From Chitinophagaceae bacterium (GTDB taxonomy: Bacteria > Bacteroidota > Bacteroidia > Chitinophagales > Chitinophagaceae): DNA of 64,000 nucleotides. The notes under the pieces are model-generated. The model saw nothing but the letters and a program-made list of their open reading frames with translations, did not search any database and was not told the origin of the DNA. A program made the translations under genes and the position numbers. Below, one piece after another: positions 8,970 through 17,878 of this stretch. The stretch lies in contig JAFKGR010000018.1 of assembly GCA_017307735.1 (NCBI GenBank), positions 1 to 64,000 of the forward strand, given 5' to 3'. Position 1 is the stretch's first letter. Every line of letters starts with the position of its first letter.

Positions 8970-10109
8970 ATGTTTCAAAAGTTTAAATATCTTTTTATCC
9001 CGGTTTTATTTTTGACCTTTTCATCCGGTGTCAATGCTCAGTCCGCGATTGAAGATTCTGTCAAAGCCATTATGAGCCGGCACCCGGTGGTAGGTTTGTC
9101 GGTTGCCGTTGTAAAAGGCAATCACCTCGTTTATACCCATTCATTCGGATTTAAAAATCTCGAAACCAAAGTTCCTCTTGAAAATAAAAATATTTTCAGG
9201 ATTGCTTCTATTTCAAAATCGTTCACCTCAACAGGGTTAATGCAGCTTGTTCAAAAGAAAAAAATCAGCCTGGATGATGACGTTTCTGATCTGGTCGGTT
9301 TCAAAATCCGCAATCCAAAATTTCCGGACAAAAAGATTACGCTGCGAATGGTTTTATCCCATACTTCGAGCATCAATGACAAAGAAGGATATTTTACACT
9401 TGACTCCATTAATCCGGCAAAGAATCCGAATTGGGCAGGATGTTACAACGATTATGAACCAGGTACACAATATCAATATTGCAATTACAACTACAATATC
9501 GCAGGAACAATTCTGGAAAAAGAATCAGGAGAAAGGTTTGATCATTATGTGTATAATCACATATTAAAACCCCTGAAAATTTACGGGGGATTCAATGTCA
9601 ATGATCTGGATTCAAATCTCTTTGCACAGATTTATGAATACAATAAAGACTCATCCGGATTTTTTCATTCTCCGGCAGCTTATGCTTCCAGAAAAAATGA
9701 AATTGAAAATTATGTCATGGGGTACAGTACACCTGTATTTTCGCCGGCGGGCGGAATGAAAATCTCGGCCACAGGCCTGTCACGTTATATGCAAATGCAC
9801 ATGGATAAGGGCGAGCTTGACGGAACAAGAATCATTTCAAAAAAAAGTGAGCGCACCATGCGAAAAGCACTTTCGGAAAAAGAACATTACGGACTCGGCT
9901 TACTCACTACAAAAAATCTGATCTACGGCGAAACCATGGTCGGGCATACCGGAGGAGCTTATGGATTATACAGCCTTATGTTTTTTGAGCCAAAAAAGAA
10001 ATTCGGAATCGTAATTATCTGTAATGGATGTGACCCAAAATATTCAAACGGATTTGAATCGGTGAACAGAGAAGTGGCGAATGAATTATACAAGCAGGTT
10101 ATCAAATAA
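8970..10109 (+). CDS. Secreted beta-lactamase-fold serine hydrolase (class C/PBP4*-like)
   Basis: This exported hydrolase belongs to the beta-lactamase/transpeptidase-like family (PF00144 type). With the start at ATG 8970 it has 379 residues and a clean signal peptide (MFQKFKYLFIPVLFLTFSSGVNAQ). The in-frame ATG at 8934 would add 12 residues ahead of it and is less likely. The three active-site elements are present: SISK (Ser80-Lys83), YCN (Tyr170-Asn172) and HTGG (325-328), which replaces KTG. Substrates could be peptidoglycan peptides, D-amino acid peptides or esters; the sequence does not decide. It follows the POT transporter in the same direction, so a peptide-scavenging pairing is possible. 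Confidence 0.85.
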   Translation: MFQKFKYLFIPVLFLTFSSGVNAQSAIEDSVKAIMSRHPVVGLSVAVVKGNHLVYTHSFGFKNLETKVPLENKNIFRIASISKSFTSTGLMQLVQKKKISLDDDVSDLVGFKIRNPKFPDKKITLRMVLSHTSSINDKEGYFTLDSINPAKNPNWAGCYNDYEPGTQYQYCNYNYNIAGTILEKESGERFDHYVYNHILKPLKIYGGFNVNDLDSNLFAQIYEYNKDSSGFFHSPAAYASRKNEIENYVMGYSTPVFSPAGGMKISATGLSRYMQMHMDKGELDGTRIISKKSERTMRKALSEKEHYGLGLLTTKNLIYGETMVGHTGGAYGLYSLMFFEPKKKFGIVIICNGCDPKYSNGFESVNREVANELYKQVIK

Positions 10110-10206
10110 AAGTATTGATAAATAAAAATCGTTTCGCGGATAAAAAGGTAATGTGGCCAGGATAATTTTGTTTAAACTCATCGCTGCAAAAGGCATTCAA
10201 CAAACA

Positions 10207-10229
10207 GAGGCAGATTCAACATCTGCCTC
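10207..10229. terminator. Hairpin between convergent genes
   Basis: GAGGCAGAT (10207-10215) pairs with ATCTGCCTC (10221-10229). It lies between the convergent serine hydrolase and ilvA. The T-run is weak on both strands (TGTTTGTTG on the minus strand), so the terminator call is moderate. Confidence 0.5.
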
Positions 10230-10253
10230 CGCCGCATTCAATCAATAGATTTC

Positions 10254-11537
10254 TTAAACAAGATAACGAAACTCTGTTTCCATATTCTTTAATTCTCTGT
10301 AACCCACTTTGTGACTTTTCATATTTTGAATGAGCTGGTGATAATCAGACTGATATTTCAGTTCGATTCCAACCAGCGCCGGGCCTGATTCGCGGTTATT
10401 CTTTTTTACATATTCGAAAAGCGCAATGTCAGTATTTTCCGTAAGCACATTGTTCACAAATTCTTTCAATGCACCCGGCCTCTGGGCAAAGTTTATGAGG
10501 AAATAATGTTTCAGTCCTTCGTACACCAATGCACGTTCCTGCATCTCTGCAGTGCGGCTGATGTCATTATTTCCACCGCTGATAATACAAACCACATTCT
10601 TCCCTTTGATTTCATCGGCATAATCATCCAATACAGCTACAGAAAGGGTTCCGGCCGGTTCTGCCACAATCGCATCTTCATTATAGAGTTGCAATAACAC
10701 AGAACAAACTTTCCCTTCCGGCACAAGTTTTAAATCATCCAAAACTTCCTTACAAATTTCAAATGTCAAATCACCTGTCCTCTTTACACTGGCTCCATCC
10801 ACAAAAGTATCTATGTTGGCCAGTGTAACCGGCTTCCCCTGCTCAAGTGCCTTGTACAGGCTGGGTGCGCCCTGCGGTTCTACGCCTATAACTTTAGTTT
10901 CAGGGGAGTTTTTCTTAAAAAAACTGCCGACGCCCGATGCAAGCCCGCCTCCGCCAACCGGAATAAAAATATAATCCACACCCGAAAGCTCCTTCAGAAT
11001 CTCCACACCCACTGTCCCCTGCCCTTCTATCACTTTCAAATCGTCAAAAGCCGGGATATACACCATGCCTGTTTGCTTCTCATACTCATGCGCAGCAGCA
11101 GCACATGCATCATAACTATCCCCCACCAATTTCACATCCACATAATCCTCACCGAACATTTTAGTATGACTTATTTTTTGCCCTGGTGTGATCACCGGCA
11201 TAAAAACTGTTCCTTTAATCCTCAGCAACCTGCAACAATAAGCAAAGCCCTGTGCATGGTTTCCTGCACTTGCACACACTACTCCATGCTTCATTTGTTC
11301 AGCACTCAGTGTTTTCATTTTGTTGTAAGCGCCTCTCAGTTTATACGAACGGACAACCTGCAGGTCTTCCCGTTTAAAATAAATATTGGCTCCGTATTTT
11401 TTTGAAAGATTGGTATTGTACTGAAGTGGCGTTTTCAATACAACATCTTTTAGTCTTTCCGCTGCTCCGGCAAAATCAAATTCGGGCAATTCTGCCGATA
11501 CAACTTCTGTATCTGTTTCTTTTTCTTTTGTAAACAT
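10254..11537 (-). CDS. ilvA: Threonine dehydratase (biosynthetic)
   Basis: This 427-residue PLP enzyme deaminates threonine to 2-oxobutanoate, the first committed step to isoleucine. The PLP lysine lies in VRSYKLRGAYNKM, and the glycine-rich phosphate loop is VGGGGLASG. A single C-terminal ACT-like regulatory region (HYFLINFAQRPGALKEF onward) corresponds to the short IlvA form rather than the double-domain E. coli type. The ATG at 11537 shares its A with the ilvC stop (TGATG), implying translational coupling. The upstream in-frame codons to 11591 lie inside ilvC and are not used. It is the last gene of the ilv unit. Confidence 0.93.
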   Translation of the reverse strand: MFTKEKETDTEVVSAELPEFDFAGAAERLKDVVLKTPLQYNTNLSKKYGANIYFKREDLQVVRSYKLRGAYNKMKTLSAEQMKHGVVCASAGNHAQGFAYCCRLLRIKGTVFMPVITPGQKISHTKMFGEDYVDVKLVGDSYDACAAAAHEYEKQTGMVYIPAFDDLKVIEGQGTVGVEILKELSGVDYIFIPVGGGGLASGVGSFFKKNSPETKVIGVEPQGAPSLYKALEQGKPVTLANIDTFVDGASVKRTGDLTFEICKEVLDDLKLVPEGKVCSVLLQLYNEDAIVAEPAGTLSVAVLDDYADEIKGKNVVCIISGGNNDISRTAEMQERALVYEGLKHYFLINFAQRPGALKEFVNNVLTENTDIALFEYVKKNNRESGPALVGIELKYQSDYHQLIQNMKSHKVGYRELKNMETEFRYLV

Positions 11538-12589
11538 CAGTTTGCTTGATTTTCCGGTCTTAAATTTCTCACAGCCTTGCCTGCCTGCCACATTTCACTT
11601 TCACGCATTTCTCTCAATTCCTCATTCAGATGGGTCCTGTAATCTTTCTTGCTGTTGCTTTCAATGGACTTGGCAGCCTCTTTTCCTGTAGAAACACTTT
11701 CATACAATTCATCAAAAACCGGCAATGCTGCATCGCGGAATTTTTTCCACCAATCGAGTGCTCCACGCTGTGCAGTGGTTGAACAGTTGGCATACATCCA
11801 GTCCATTCCATTTTCAGCTACCAATGGCATCAATGACTGAGTAAGCTCTTCAACTGTTTCATTGAAAGCTTCGCTGGGAGTATGTCCGTGCTTTCTCAAT
11901 GTTTCAAACTGAGCGGCAAAAATTCCCTGAATAGCTCCCATCAGCGTACCGCGTTCGCCGGTGAGGTCGCTGTAAACTTCACGTTTGAAAGTGGTTTCAA
12001 ATAAATATCCGGAACCTATTGCAATTCCCAATGCAATCACTCTGTCAAATGCCCTGCCCGTTGCATCCTGGTAAATAGCATAGCTGCTGTTTAATCCTCG
12101 CCCCTGCAAAAACATTCTGCGCAGGGAAGTTCCGCTGCCCTTTGGAGCAATCATAAAAACATCCACATCTTTGGGCGGGATGATTCCTGTCTGATCATTG
12201 TAAGTGATTCCAAAGCCATGAGAAAAATACAGGGCCTTTCCGGGAGTCAAATGTTTTTTCACAACCGGCCATAATTCGATTTGTGCAGCATCACTCAACA
12301 GATAACAAATTATCGTACCTCTATTCAATGCTTCTTCAATTTCAAAAAGGTCCTTTCCCTCCACAAATCCATCATTTACCGCTTTGTCCCAACTTTTGGA
12401 ATTTTTTCTCTGGCCAACAATCACTTTAATACCGTTATCCCTTTGGTTCATGGCCTGTCCGGGCCCTTGTACGCCATATCCGATCACAGCCACAACCTCA
12501 TCTTTTAAGACATGCTGTGCTTTTGACAATGGGAATTCTTCACGTGTAATTACATTTTCTTTGGTACCTGCAAAATCAAGTATTGCCAT
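11537..12589 (-). CDS. ilvC: Ketol-acid reductoisomerase
   Basis: This 350-residue NADPH enzyme converts acetolactate or acetohydroxybutyrate to dihydroxy acids in Val/Leu/Ile synthesis. The Rossmann motif is VIGYGVQGPGQA (Bacteroidota-type GYGVQG), followed by VGQRKNSKSWDKA, which contacts NADPH. The C-terminal KARI domain contains YSDLTGERGTLMGAIQG and ANCSTTAQRGALDWW with the metal-binding acidic residues. Length fits the class I enzyme of this phylum. Its stop overlaps the ilvA start by one base. Confidence 0.95.
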   Translation of the reverse strand: MAILDFAGTKENVITREEFPLSKAQHVLKDEVVAVIGYGVQGPGQAMNQRDNGIKVIVGQRKNSKSWDKAVNDGFVEGKDLFEIEEALNRGTIICYLLSDAAQIELWPVVKKHLTPGKALYFSHGFGITYNDQTGIIPPKDVDVFMIAPKGSGTSLRRMFLQGRGLNSSYAIYQDATGRAFDRVIALGIAIGSGYLFETTFKREVYSDLTGERGTLMGAIQGIFAAQFETLRKHGHTPSEAFNETVEELTQSLMPLVAENGMDWMYANCSTTAQRGALDWWKKFRDAALPVFDELYESVSTGKEAAKSIESNSKKDYRTHLNEELREMRESEMWQAGKAVRNLRPENQAN

Positions 12590-12618
12590 TTTTTTTGTTT
12601 TTTATTTATTAAAAAAAA

Positions 12619-13203
12619 TTATAGAGAGAAGACGGCTTTATCATCTTCCACTTCTGTTGTTTCAAAATTTTCAGTAGGCTGTTTTTTCTCAAATTCCTTT
12701 ACCTTTTCATGAAATCCGTGGCTGTTCTTTATAATGGCAACACGGGCGCCTCTCACAAATTCGATAAGGCCATAAGGTTCAAAAAATTTAATGAGTTTTT
12801 TAGACTCCTCCGAATGGCCGGTGGTTTCAAAAACAATATAATCTTTGCGGATAGCGACTGCCCTTGCGCCGTATTCATTGAGAAGCCTTTCTACTTTCAC
12901 TTTTTCGGTGATGGTTTCTGATGAAACTTTGTACAGGGCCACTTCCTGCCAGATGATTTCTTCATCTGTATTTGAATAGGCTTTCAAAACATCCACCTGC
13001 TTTTCTATGATTCTCAAAAGTTTGCGAACCACTTCCAAACTCTCATTAATCACAATGGTAAAGCGGTGAATACCTTCCACCTCGGAAGGAGCTGTATTCA
13101 AATATTCAATATTGATTTTCCTTCTGGAAAAAATATTTGAAATCCTTGAAACCATCCCTACCCTGTCTTCGGTATAGACGGTTATGGTAAAATCTTTTTT
13201 CAT
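12619..13203 (-). CDS. ilvN: Acetolactate synthase small (regulatory) subunit
   Basis: This 194-residue ACT-domain subunit activates IlvB and confers valine feedback. The N-terminal ACT domain reads ITVYTEDRVGMVSRISNIFSRRKINIEYLN, and the C-terminal domain occupies about residues 85-170 (YKVSSETITEKVKVERLL onward). It lies 21 bases after ilvB and 29 before ilvC. Confidence 0.93.
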   Translation of the reverse strand: MKKDFTITVYTEDRVGMVSRISNIFSRRKINIEYLNTAPSEVEGIHRFTIVINESLEVVRKLLRIIEKQVDVLKAYSNTDEEIIWQEVALYKVSSETITEKVKVERLLNEYGARAVAIRKDYIVFETTGHSEESKKLIKFFEPYGLIEFVRGARVAIIKNSHGFHEKVKEFEKKQPTENFETTEVEDDKAVFSL

Positions 13204-13224
13204 TTTCTTAATTTGATTTTTAGT

Positions 13225-14967
13225 TTATGAAAGTCTGATTTCTGAAACACTGCACCCCTGGGGAACCATTGGAAATACATTGTTTTCCTTCCCAACTTTT
13301 ACTTCAAGTAAATAAGGTCCTTTATGTTTCAGCATTTCCTGAACTGCAGCTTTAAGGAATTCTCTTGATTCAACTCTTTTTGAATCGATGTTGTATGCAG
13401 ATGCAAGAGCCACAAAATCGGGGCTTTCAATGTCGGTGAAAGAATATCTCTTTTCCATAAACAAATCCTGCCATTGCCTTACCATTCCGAGAAAATGGTT
13501 GTTCAGAATCAATATTTTTAAATCGATTTTGTTTTGCATAATGGTTCCCAATTCCTGCAACGTCATCTGAAAACCTCCATCTCCGAGGATGGCGATTACA
13601 GTACGGTTTGGCGCACCCAATTTTGCACCGATGGCTGCGGGCAAACCAAAACCCATGGTACCCAATCCACCGCTGGTTACATTGCTCATGCTCTGATTAA
13701 ACTTAGCATAACGGCAGGCCACCATCTGATGCTGGCCAACGTCGCTGACGATAACCGATTTTCCATCCGTCAATTCATTGATCACTTTTACTACTTCGCC
13801 CATGGTCAGCACTTCGGTAGTAGGATTCAATTCCACGTTGATGCACTTTTCAAATTCCTGTTTTTGCAATTCGCGAAATTTTTTCAGCCATGCCGCATGT
13901 TCTTTTTTATGAATCAGTTTTGTAAGCATAGGAAGAGTGTCTTTGCAATCTCCCCAAACCGGAACATCAGCTTTCACATTTTTATCAATTTCCGAAGGGT
14001 CAATATCGAGATGAATGACCCTGGCTTGTTTCGCGTATTTGTCTAACCTGCCGGTTACACGATCATCAAACCGCATTCCCACTGCGATCAATACGTCACA
14101 ATCATTGGTCAACACATTAGGCGCATAATTCCCATGCATACCGAGCATACCCACATTCAGCGGATGATCCGATGGCAGTGCGCTCAATCCGAGGATGGTC
14201 CATGCAGCAGGCAAACCACCCTTCTCAATGAACTCCCTGAATTCCTTTTCTGCCTTGCCAAGAATAATTCCCTGTCCAAAAATTACCAATGGCTTTTTGG
14301 CTTCATTGATCATTGCAGCGGCATCTTCCACAAATTTTTTACGAATCAATGGTTTGGGCCGGTAACTGCGAATATGTTCACAGGGTTCATAACCTTTAAA
14401 ATCAAATAACTGTGTCTGTGCATTTTTGGTAACATCAATCAACACAGGCCCAGGCCTTCCGCTTTTTGCAATGAAGAATGCCTTGGCAAGCACTTCCGGA
14501 ATTTCTTCTGCATTGGTAATTTGATAATTCCATTTGGTAACGGGGGAAGTCACGTTGATGACATCTGTTTCCTGGAATGCATCTGTACCAAGTAAGTGAG
14601 CAAATACCTGACCGGTAAAACAAACCATCGGTGTGCTGTCAATCATTGCATCAGCAAGTCCGGTTACCAGATTGGTAGCCCCCGGGCCACTGGTGGAAAA
14701 TACGACTCCGGTTTTCCCCGAAACACGTGCATATCCCTGGGCTGCGTGAGCTGCACATTGTTCATGCCGCACCAGAATATGATTGAAATATTTGTGGTAA
14801 TTGTAGAGCGCATCATACACAGGCATAATGGCTCCTCCGGGATAACCAAAAATGGTATCCACACCTTCTCTGATCAGAATATCAAGAATGGCTTGTGAAC
14901 CCGAAATTTTTTCTGCTTTTTTATCCGTTGTTTTATCTTCCGGACTTTTTGCTGTCAGTGTATCCAT
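13225..14967 (-). CDS. ilvB: Acetolactate synthase large (catalytic) subunit
   Basis: This 580-residue ThDP/FAD enzyme condenses pyruvate with pyruvate or 2-oxobutanoate. The ThDP-activating Glu is in ILVRHEQCAAHAAQGYAR, the central FAD-binding domain follows (VGMLGMHGNYAPN), and the Mg-ThDP motif begins ILGDGGFQMTLQEL and ends ILNNHFLGMVRQWQ. All three TPP-enzyme domains are in order and full length. The first ~20 residues are a charged extension (DTLTAKSPEDKTTDKKAEK). It is 18 bases downstream of ilvD. Confidence 0.95.
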   Translation of the reverse strand: MDTLTAKSPEDKTTDKKAEKISGSQAILDILIREGVDTIFGYPGGAIMPVYDALYNYHKYFNHILVRHEQCAAHAAQGYARVSGKTGVVFSTSGPGATNLVTGLADAMIDSTPMVCFTGQVFAHLLGTDAFQETDVINVTSPVTKWNYQITNAEEIPEVLAKAFFIAKSGRPGPVLIDVTKNAQTQLFDFKGYEPCEHIRSYRPKPLIRKKFVEDAAAMINEAKKPLVIFGQGIILGKAEKEFREFIEKGGLPAAWTILGLSALPSDHPLNVGMLGMHGNYAPNVLTNDCDVLIAVGMRFDDRVTGRLDKYAKQARVIHLDIDPSEIDKNVKADVPVWGDCKDTLPMLTKLIHKKEHAAWLKKFRELQKQEFEKCINVELNPTTEVLTMGEVVKVINELTDGKSVIVSDVGQHQMVACRYAKFNQSMSNVTSGGLGTMGFGLPAAIGAKLGAPNRTVIAILGDGGFQMTLQELGTIMQNKIDLKILILNNHFLGMVRQWQDLFMEKRYSFTDIESPDFVALASAYNIDSKRVESREFLKAAVQEMLKHKGPYLLEVKVGKENNVFPMVPQGCSVSEIRLS

Positions 14968-14985
14968 TGTTTTAATTTTTTAGTT

Positions 14986-16668
14986 TTAATTGGAATCTGT
15001 TACGCAACCTTCGCTGGCGCTGCTTACGCTTCTTGCATATTTAAACAACACACCTGAGGTTACTTTGGGTTTGAATGGTTTTTGATTTTTCCTTCGTTGT
15101 GCAATGACTTCATCACTTACGTGCAACGTCATTTTGTTGGTGGTAGCATCTATTTCAATGATGTCATCATCTTCTACCAACCCGATTAAACCGCCCTGGC
15201 ATGCTTCCGGCGTAACGTGGCCGACGACAAAACCATGTGTTCCGCCGCTGAATCTTCCGTCGGTGATCAATGCAATGCTGTGGCCAAGTCCCGCACCGAT
15301 GATGGCCGATGTGGGTTTCAACATTTCGGGCATACCCGGAGCGCCTTTCGGGCCTTCATTTTTTATGACAACCACATCGCCGTGTTTGATCCTTCCCGAA
15401 CTGATTCCTTTAATCAGGTCTTGTTCCCCATCAAACACACGTGCAGGTCCGGTAAACTTTTCCCCCTCCTGTCCTGAAATTTTTGCCACGCTTCCACCTT
15501 CGGCAAGATTGCCATAAAGAATCTGAAGATGGCCTGTTTTCTTAACCGGATTTTCAAGAGAGTGAATGATAATCTGTTTTTTGAAATCGAGATCTTTTAC
15601 ATCAGCAAGATTTTCAGCAATGGTTTTTCCTGTAACGGTCATGCATTCGCCATGTAACATTCCTTTGCTCAGCAAATATTTCATTACTGACGGAACGCCT
15701 CCATGTTCATACAAATCCTGCATCAGAAATTTTCCGCTTGGTTTAAAATCCCCAAGCACCGGGGTTCTGTCGCTGATTCTTTGAAAATCATCAATGGTAA
15801 TATCCACACCCACACTCTTTGCAATTGCCACCATGTGAATGACTGCATTTGTACTTCCTCCCAAAACCATGATCAATGTGAGTGCATTTTCAAAGGCCTC
15901 TTTGGTCATGATGTCGCGCGGGCAAATATTTTTTTCAAGAAGATTTTTGATAGCGCTTCCTATTTCTTCACACTCTTTTCTTTTTTCCGCACTGATTGCC
16001 GGATTGCTGCTGCTATAAGGCAAACTCATTCCCATACATTCAATAGCCGAGGCCATTGTGTTGGCAGTGTACATTCCTCCGCACGCACCCGGGCCAGGAC
16101 AACTATGCCTTACAATTTCCCGGAAATTCTTTTCATCAATTTTCCCCGCAATCTTTTCACCGAGCGCTTCAAAAGCAGAGACAATATTCAGGTTCTCACC
16201 ATTGCAATGTCCTGGAGCAATGGTACCACCATACAACATGATGGCAGGCCGGTTTAACCTCCCCATTGCAATCACAGACCCCGGCATATTTTTGTCGCAG
16301 CCCGGAATGGCAATCAGTGCATCGTAGTACTGTGCACCGCAAACCGTTTCAATGGAATCGGCAATCACATCGCGACTCACAAGAGAATAGCGCATTCCCA
16401 AAGTACCATTCGCCATACCGTCACTTACTCCAATGGTATTAAAGATCAATCCTACCAGGTTATTTTTCCAAACGGATTCTTTTACAACCTGTGAAAGTGC
16501 ATTCAGATGCATGTTACAGGTGTTGCCGTCGTAGCCCATACTTACAATCCCGACCTGTGCTTTCTTCAGATCATCATCTGAAAAGCCGATTCCATAATAC
16601 ATCGCCTGAGCAGCGGGTTGTGTAGGATCCTGCGTCAGCGTCTTGCTATATTTATTTAAATCACTCAT
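14986..16668 (-). CDS. ilvD: Dihydroxy-acid dehydratase
   Basis: This 560-residue Fe-S dehydratase converts dihydroxy acids to 2-oxo acids. The cluster cysteines are Cys51 (GNTCNMHL), Cys124 (IPGCDKNMPG) and Cys196 (PGPGACGGMYTANTM). The C-terminal signature TDGRFSGGTHGFVVGHVTPEA is present. The start overlaps the ilvE 3' end by 8 bases, indicating tight cotranscription. Confidence 0.95.
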   Translation of the reverse strand: MSDLNKYSKTLTQDPTQPAAQAMYYGIGFSDDDLKKAQVGIVSMGYDGNTCNMHLNALSQVVKESVWKNNLVGLIFNTIGVSDGMANGTLGMRYSLVSRDVIADSIETVCGAQYYDALIAIPGCDKNMPGSVIAMGRLNRPAIMLYGGTIAPGHCNGENLNIVSAFEALGEKIAGKIDEKNFREIVRHSCPGPGACGGMYTANTMASAIECMGMSLPYSSSNPAISAEKRKECEEIGSAIKNLLEKNICPRDIMTKEAFENALTLIMVLGGSTNAVIHMVAIAKSVGVDITIDDFQRISDRTPVLGDFKPSGKFLMQDLYEHGGVPSVMKYLLSKGMLHGECMTVTGKTIAENLADVKDLDFKKQIIIHSLENPVKKTGHLQILYGNLAEGGSVAKISGQEGEKFTGPARVFDGEQDLIKGISSGRIKHGDVVVIKNEGPKGAPGMPEMLKPTSAIIGAGLGHSIALITDGRFSGGTHGFVVGHVTPEACQGGLIGLVEDDDIIEIDATTNKMTLHVSDEVIAQRRKNQKPFKPKVTSGVLFKYARSVSSASEGCVTDSN

Positions 16669-17578
16669 TTACAAAAACTGTTTTTTTATTTTTTAAACTA
16701 ATCTTTTCTTTATCTTTTCTGACTAACCTTGAATATTGTTTCTGAATTTTTGCACCCAAAGATTTGTTCCATTCCAAAGGGAGATGATGATTTTCTACTT
16801 TAGAAATTCCAACAATTTCTGCAGCAGTTCCGCAAAAGAAAGCACTGTCTGCGTTTAACAAATCTTCTTTTGTAAGTCTGGATTCAAAGGCATCCCAGCC
16901 ATTTTCAGAAGCCAGTTCCAAAACAGTTTGGCGGGTAATCCCCGGAAGTATGCTACCCAAAGGAGGTGTATAAAGTTTACCGTCTTTTTCCAAAAAAATA
17001 TTTGCGCCGGGAGCTTCGGCAATAAAACCATCCTTATCAAAAAGAAGTGCTTCGTCGAATCCGTTGGCTTTGGCTTCCTGGCTTGCCAAAATAGAATTCA
17101 CATAATGTCCGCAGGCCTTTGCTTCCAACCTGAATGCTCTTGGATTGGGCCTTTCAAAGGAAGAAAAACCAACCGAAATCAATTTCTCACCAAGAAAGGG
17201 ATCCATGTGCCAGGCTTCAATCACAACAAACGATTCTTCATTTTTATTAAATCCCATATTGGCAGGTGCATAAACCAACGGCCGTATATACGCACTGGTC
17301 AGGTCATTCAATTTCAACACTTCATAGGATGCGCCTATTAACTCCCGTACATCCCACGGGAAAGGCATATTTAATAAACGTGCAGAATTCTGAAGGCGGA
17401 GAAAATGTTGCTGCTCTTTAAAAATTCTGGTATTTCCGTTCTCAGTCAGGTACGCTCTGATACCTTCAAAAACCCCGTAGCCGTAGTGCATGGTCTGTCC
17501 AAAGAAATCTGTTTTGGCATCGCGGGCCTTCACAAACTCCCCATTGAGGTACACAAAAGAATTCTCATTAAAATACAT
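16661..17578 (-). CDS. ilvE: Branched-chain amino acid aminotransferase
   Basis: This 305-residue class IV PLP aminotransferase performs the last transamination to Val, Leu and Ile. Family features are HYGYGVFEGIRAY near the N-terminus, the PLP-lysine region KACGHYVNSILASQEAKANGFDEALL, and GILPGITRQTVLELA. ATG 17578 is chosen, because the longer frame would need a TTG three codons upstream. It is the first structural gene of the ilv unit and is preceded by the attenuator (17602-17760). Confidence 0.93.
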   Translation of the reverse strand: MYFNENSFVYLNGEFVKARDAKTDFFGQTMHYGYGVFEGIRAYLTENGNTRIFKEQQHFLRLQNSARLLNMPFPWDVRELIGASYEVLKLNDLTSAYIRPLVYAPANMGFNKNEESFVVIEAWHMDPFLGEKLISVGFSSFERPNPRAFRLEAKACGHYVNSILASQEAKANGFDEALLFDKDGFIAEAPGANIFLEKDGKLYTPPLGSILPGITRQTVLELASENGWDAFESRLTKEDLLNADSAFFCGTAAEIVGISKVENHHLPLEWNKSLGAKIQKQYSRLVRKDKEKISLKNKKTVFVNE

Positions 17579-17601
17579 ACATGTCAAATTTTAAATTGTT
17601 A

Positions 17602-17638
17602 TAAAAACAAAACACCCGCCTCTGCAGGAGGCGGGTGT
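17602..17638 (-). terminator. Attenuator terminator of the ilv operon
   Basis: On the minus strand ACACCCGCCTC, loop CTGCA and GAGGCGGGTGT (17638 down to 17612) form an 11-bp perfect GC-rich stem. It is followed by TTTGTTTTTAT, a good intrinsic terminator placed between the leader peptide stop (17662) and ilvE (17578). The 5' arm and loop contain CCTCCTGCA (17631-17623), which can pair instead with TGCAGGAGG (17674-17666) at the end of the leader ORF. That provides a mutually exclusive antiterminator. Confidence 0.8.
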
Positions 17639-17661
17639 TTAATAAATAATATTTTTTTACA

Positions 17662-17760
17662 TCATCCTCCTGCAAGCGGTAACGGCACAATAATGACAAT
17701 AGCAATAATCACTATCGCATTAATGAAGAGTTGACCAATAAATTGTCTGCCGTTAAACAT
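17662..17760 (-). CDS. BCAA leader peptide (32 aa) controlling ilvEDBNCA
   Basis: ATG 17760 to TGA 17662 encodes 32 residues. The centre reads INAIVIIAIVIIVPLPLAGG, and the whole peptide has 8 Ile, 3 Val and 3 Leu, with 10 of the 11 Ile/Val in positions 13-25. The ORF starts about 15 bases after the predicted transcription start and ends 24 bases before an intrinsic terminator. Its last codons (TGCAGGAGGATGA) contain the strand that can break that terminator. This is the layout of a classical attenuation leader. When charged Ile/Val/Leu tRNA is scarce, a ribosome stalled in the IVII codons would leave TGCAGGAGG free for antitermination. Full translation would cover it and let the terminator form. 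Too short for standard gene calling. Confidence 0.8.
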   Translation of the reverse strand: MFNGRQFIGQLFINAIVIIAIVIIVPLPLAGG

Positions 17761-17781
17761 TCACAAGGGAATTATGGGCGA

Positions 17782-17811
17782 CAAATCTACAACTCTATTT
17801 TTTTTGACAAA
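17782..17811 (-). promoter_or_regulatory. Promoter of the ilv leader and operon
   Basis: On the minus strand TTTG (17811-17808) and TAGATTTG (17789-17782) are separated by 18 bases, close to the Bacteroidota consensus TTTG-N19-21-TAnnTTTG. Predicted transcription starts near 17775, about 15 bases upstream of the leader peptide ATG. Confidence 0.7.
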
Positions 17812-17815
17812 GAAC

Positions 17816-17843
17816 TTTTTTAAAAACTGAAACTTTTTTTCAG
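17816..17843 (-). terminator. Terminator after leuB
   Basis: On the minus strand CTGAAA (17843-17838) pairs with TTTCAG (17832-17827), followed by TTTTTAAAAAAG. The stem is short but sits between leuB and the ilv promoter, so it likely separates the leu and ilv units. Confidence 0.5.
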
Positions 17844-17878
17844 ATTTTTTTTAAATAACAGATATGTACAACCGGAAA

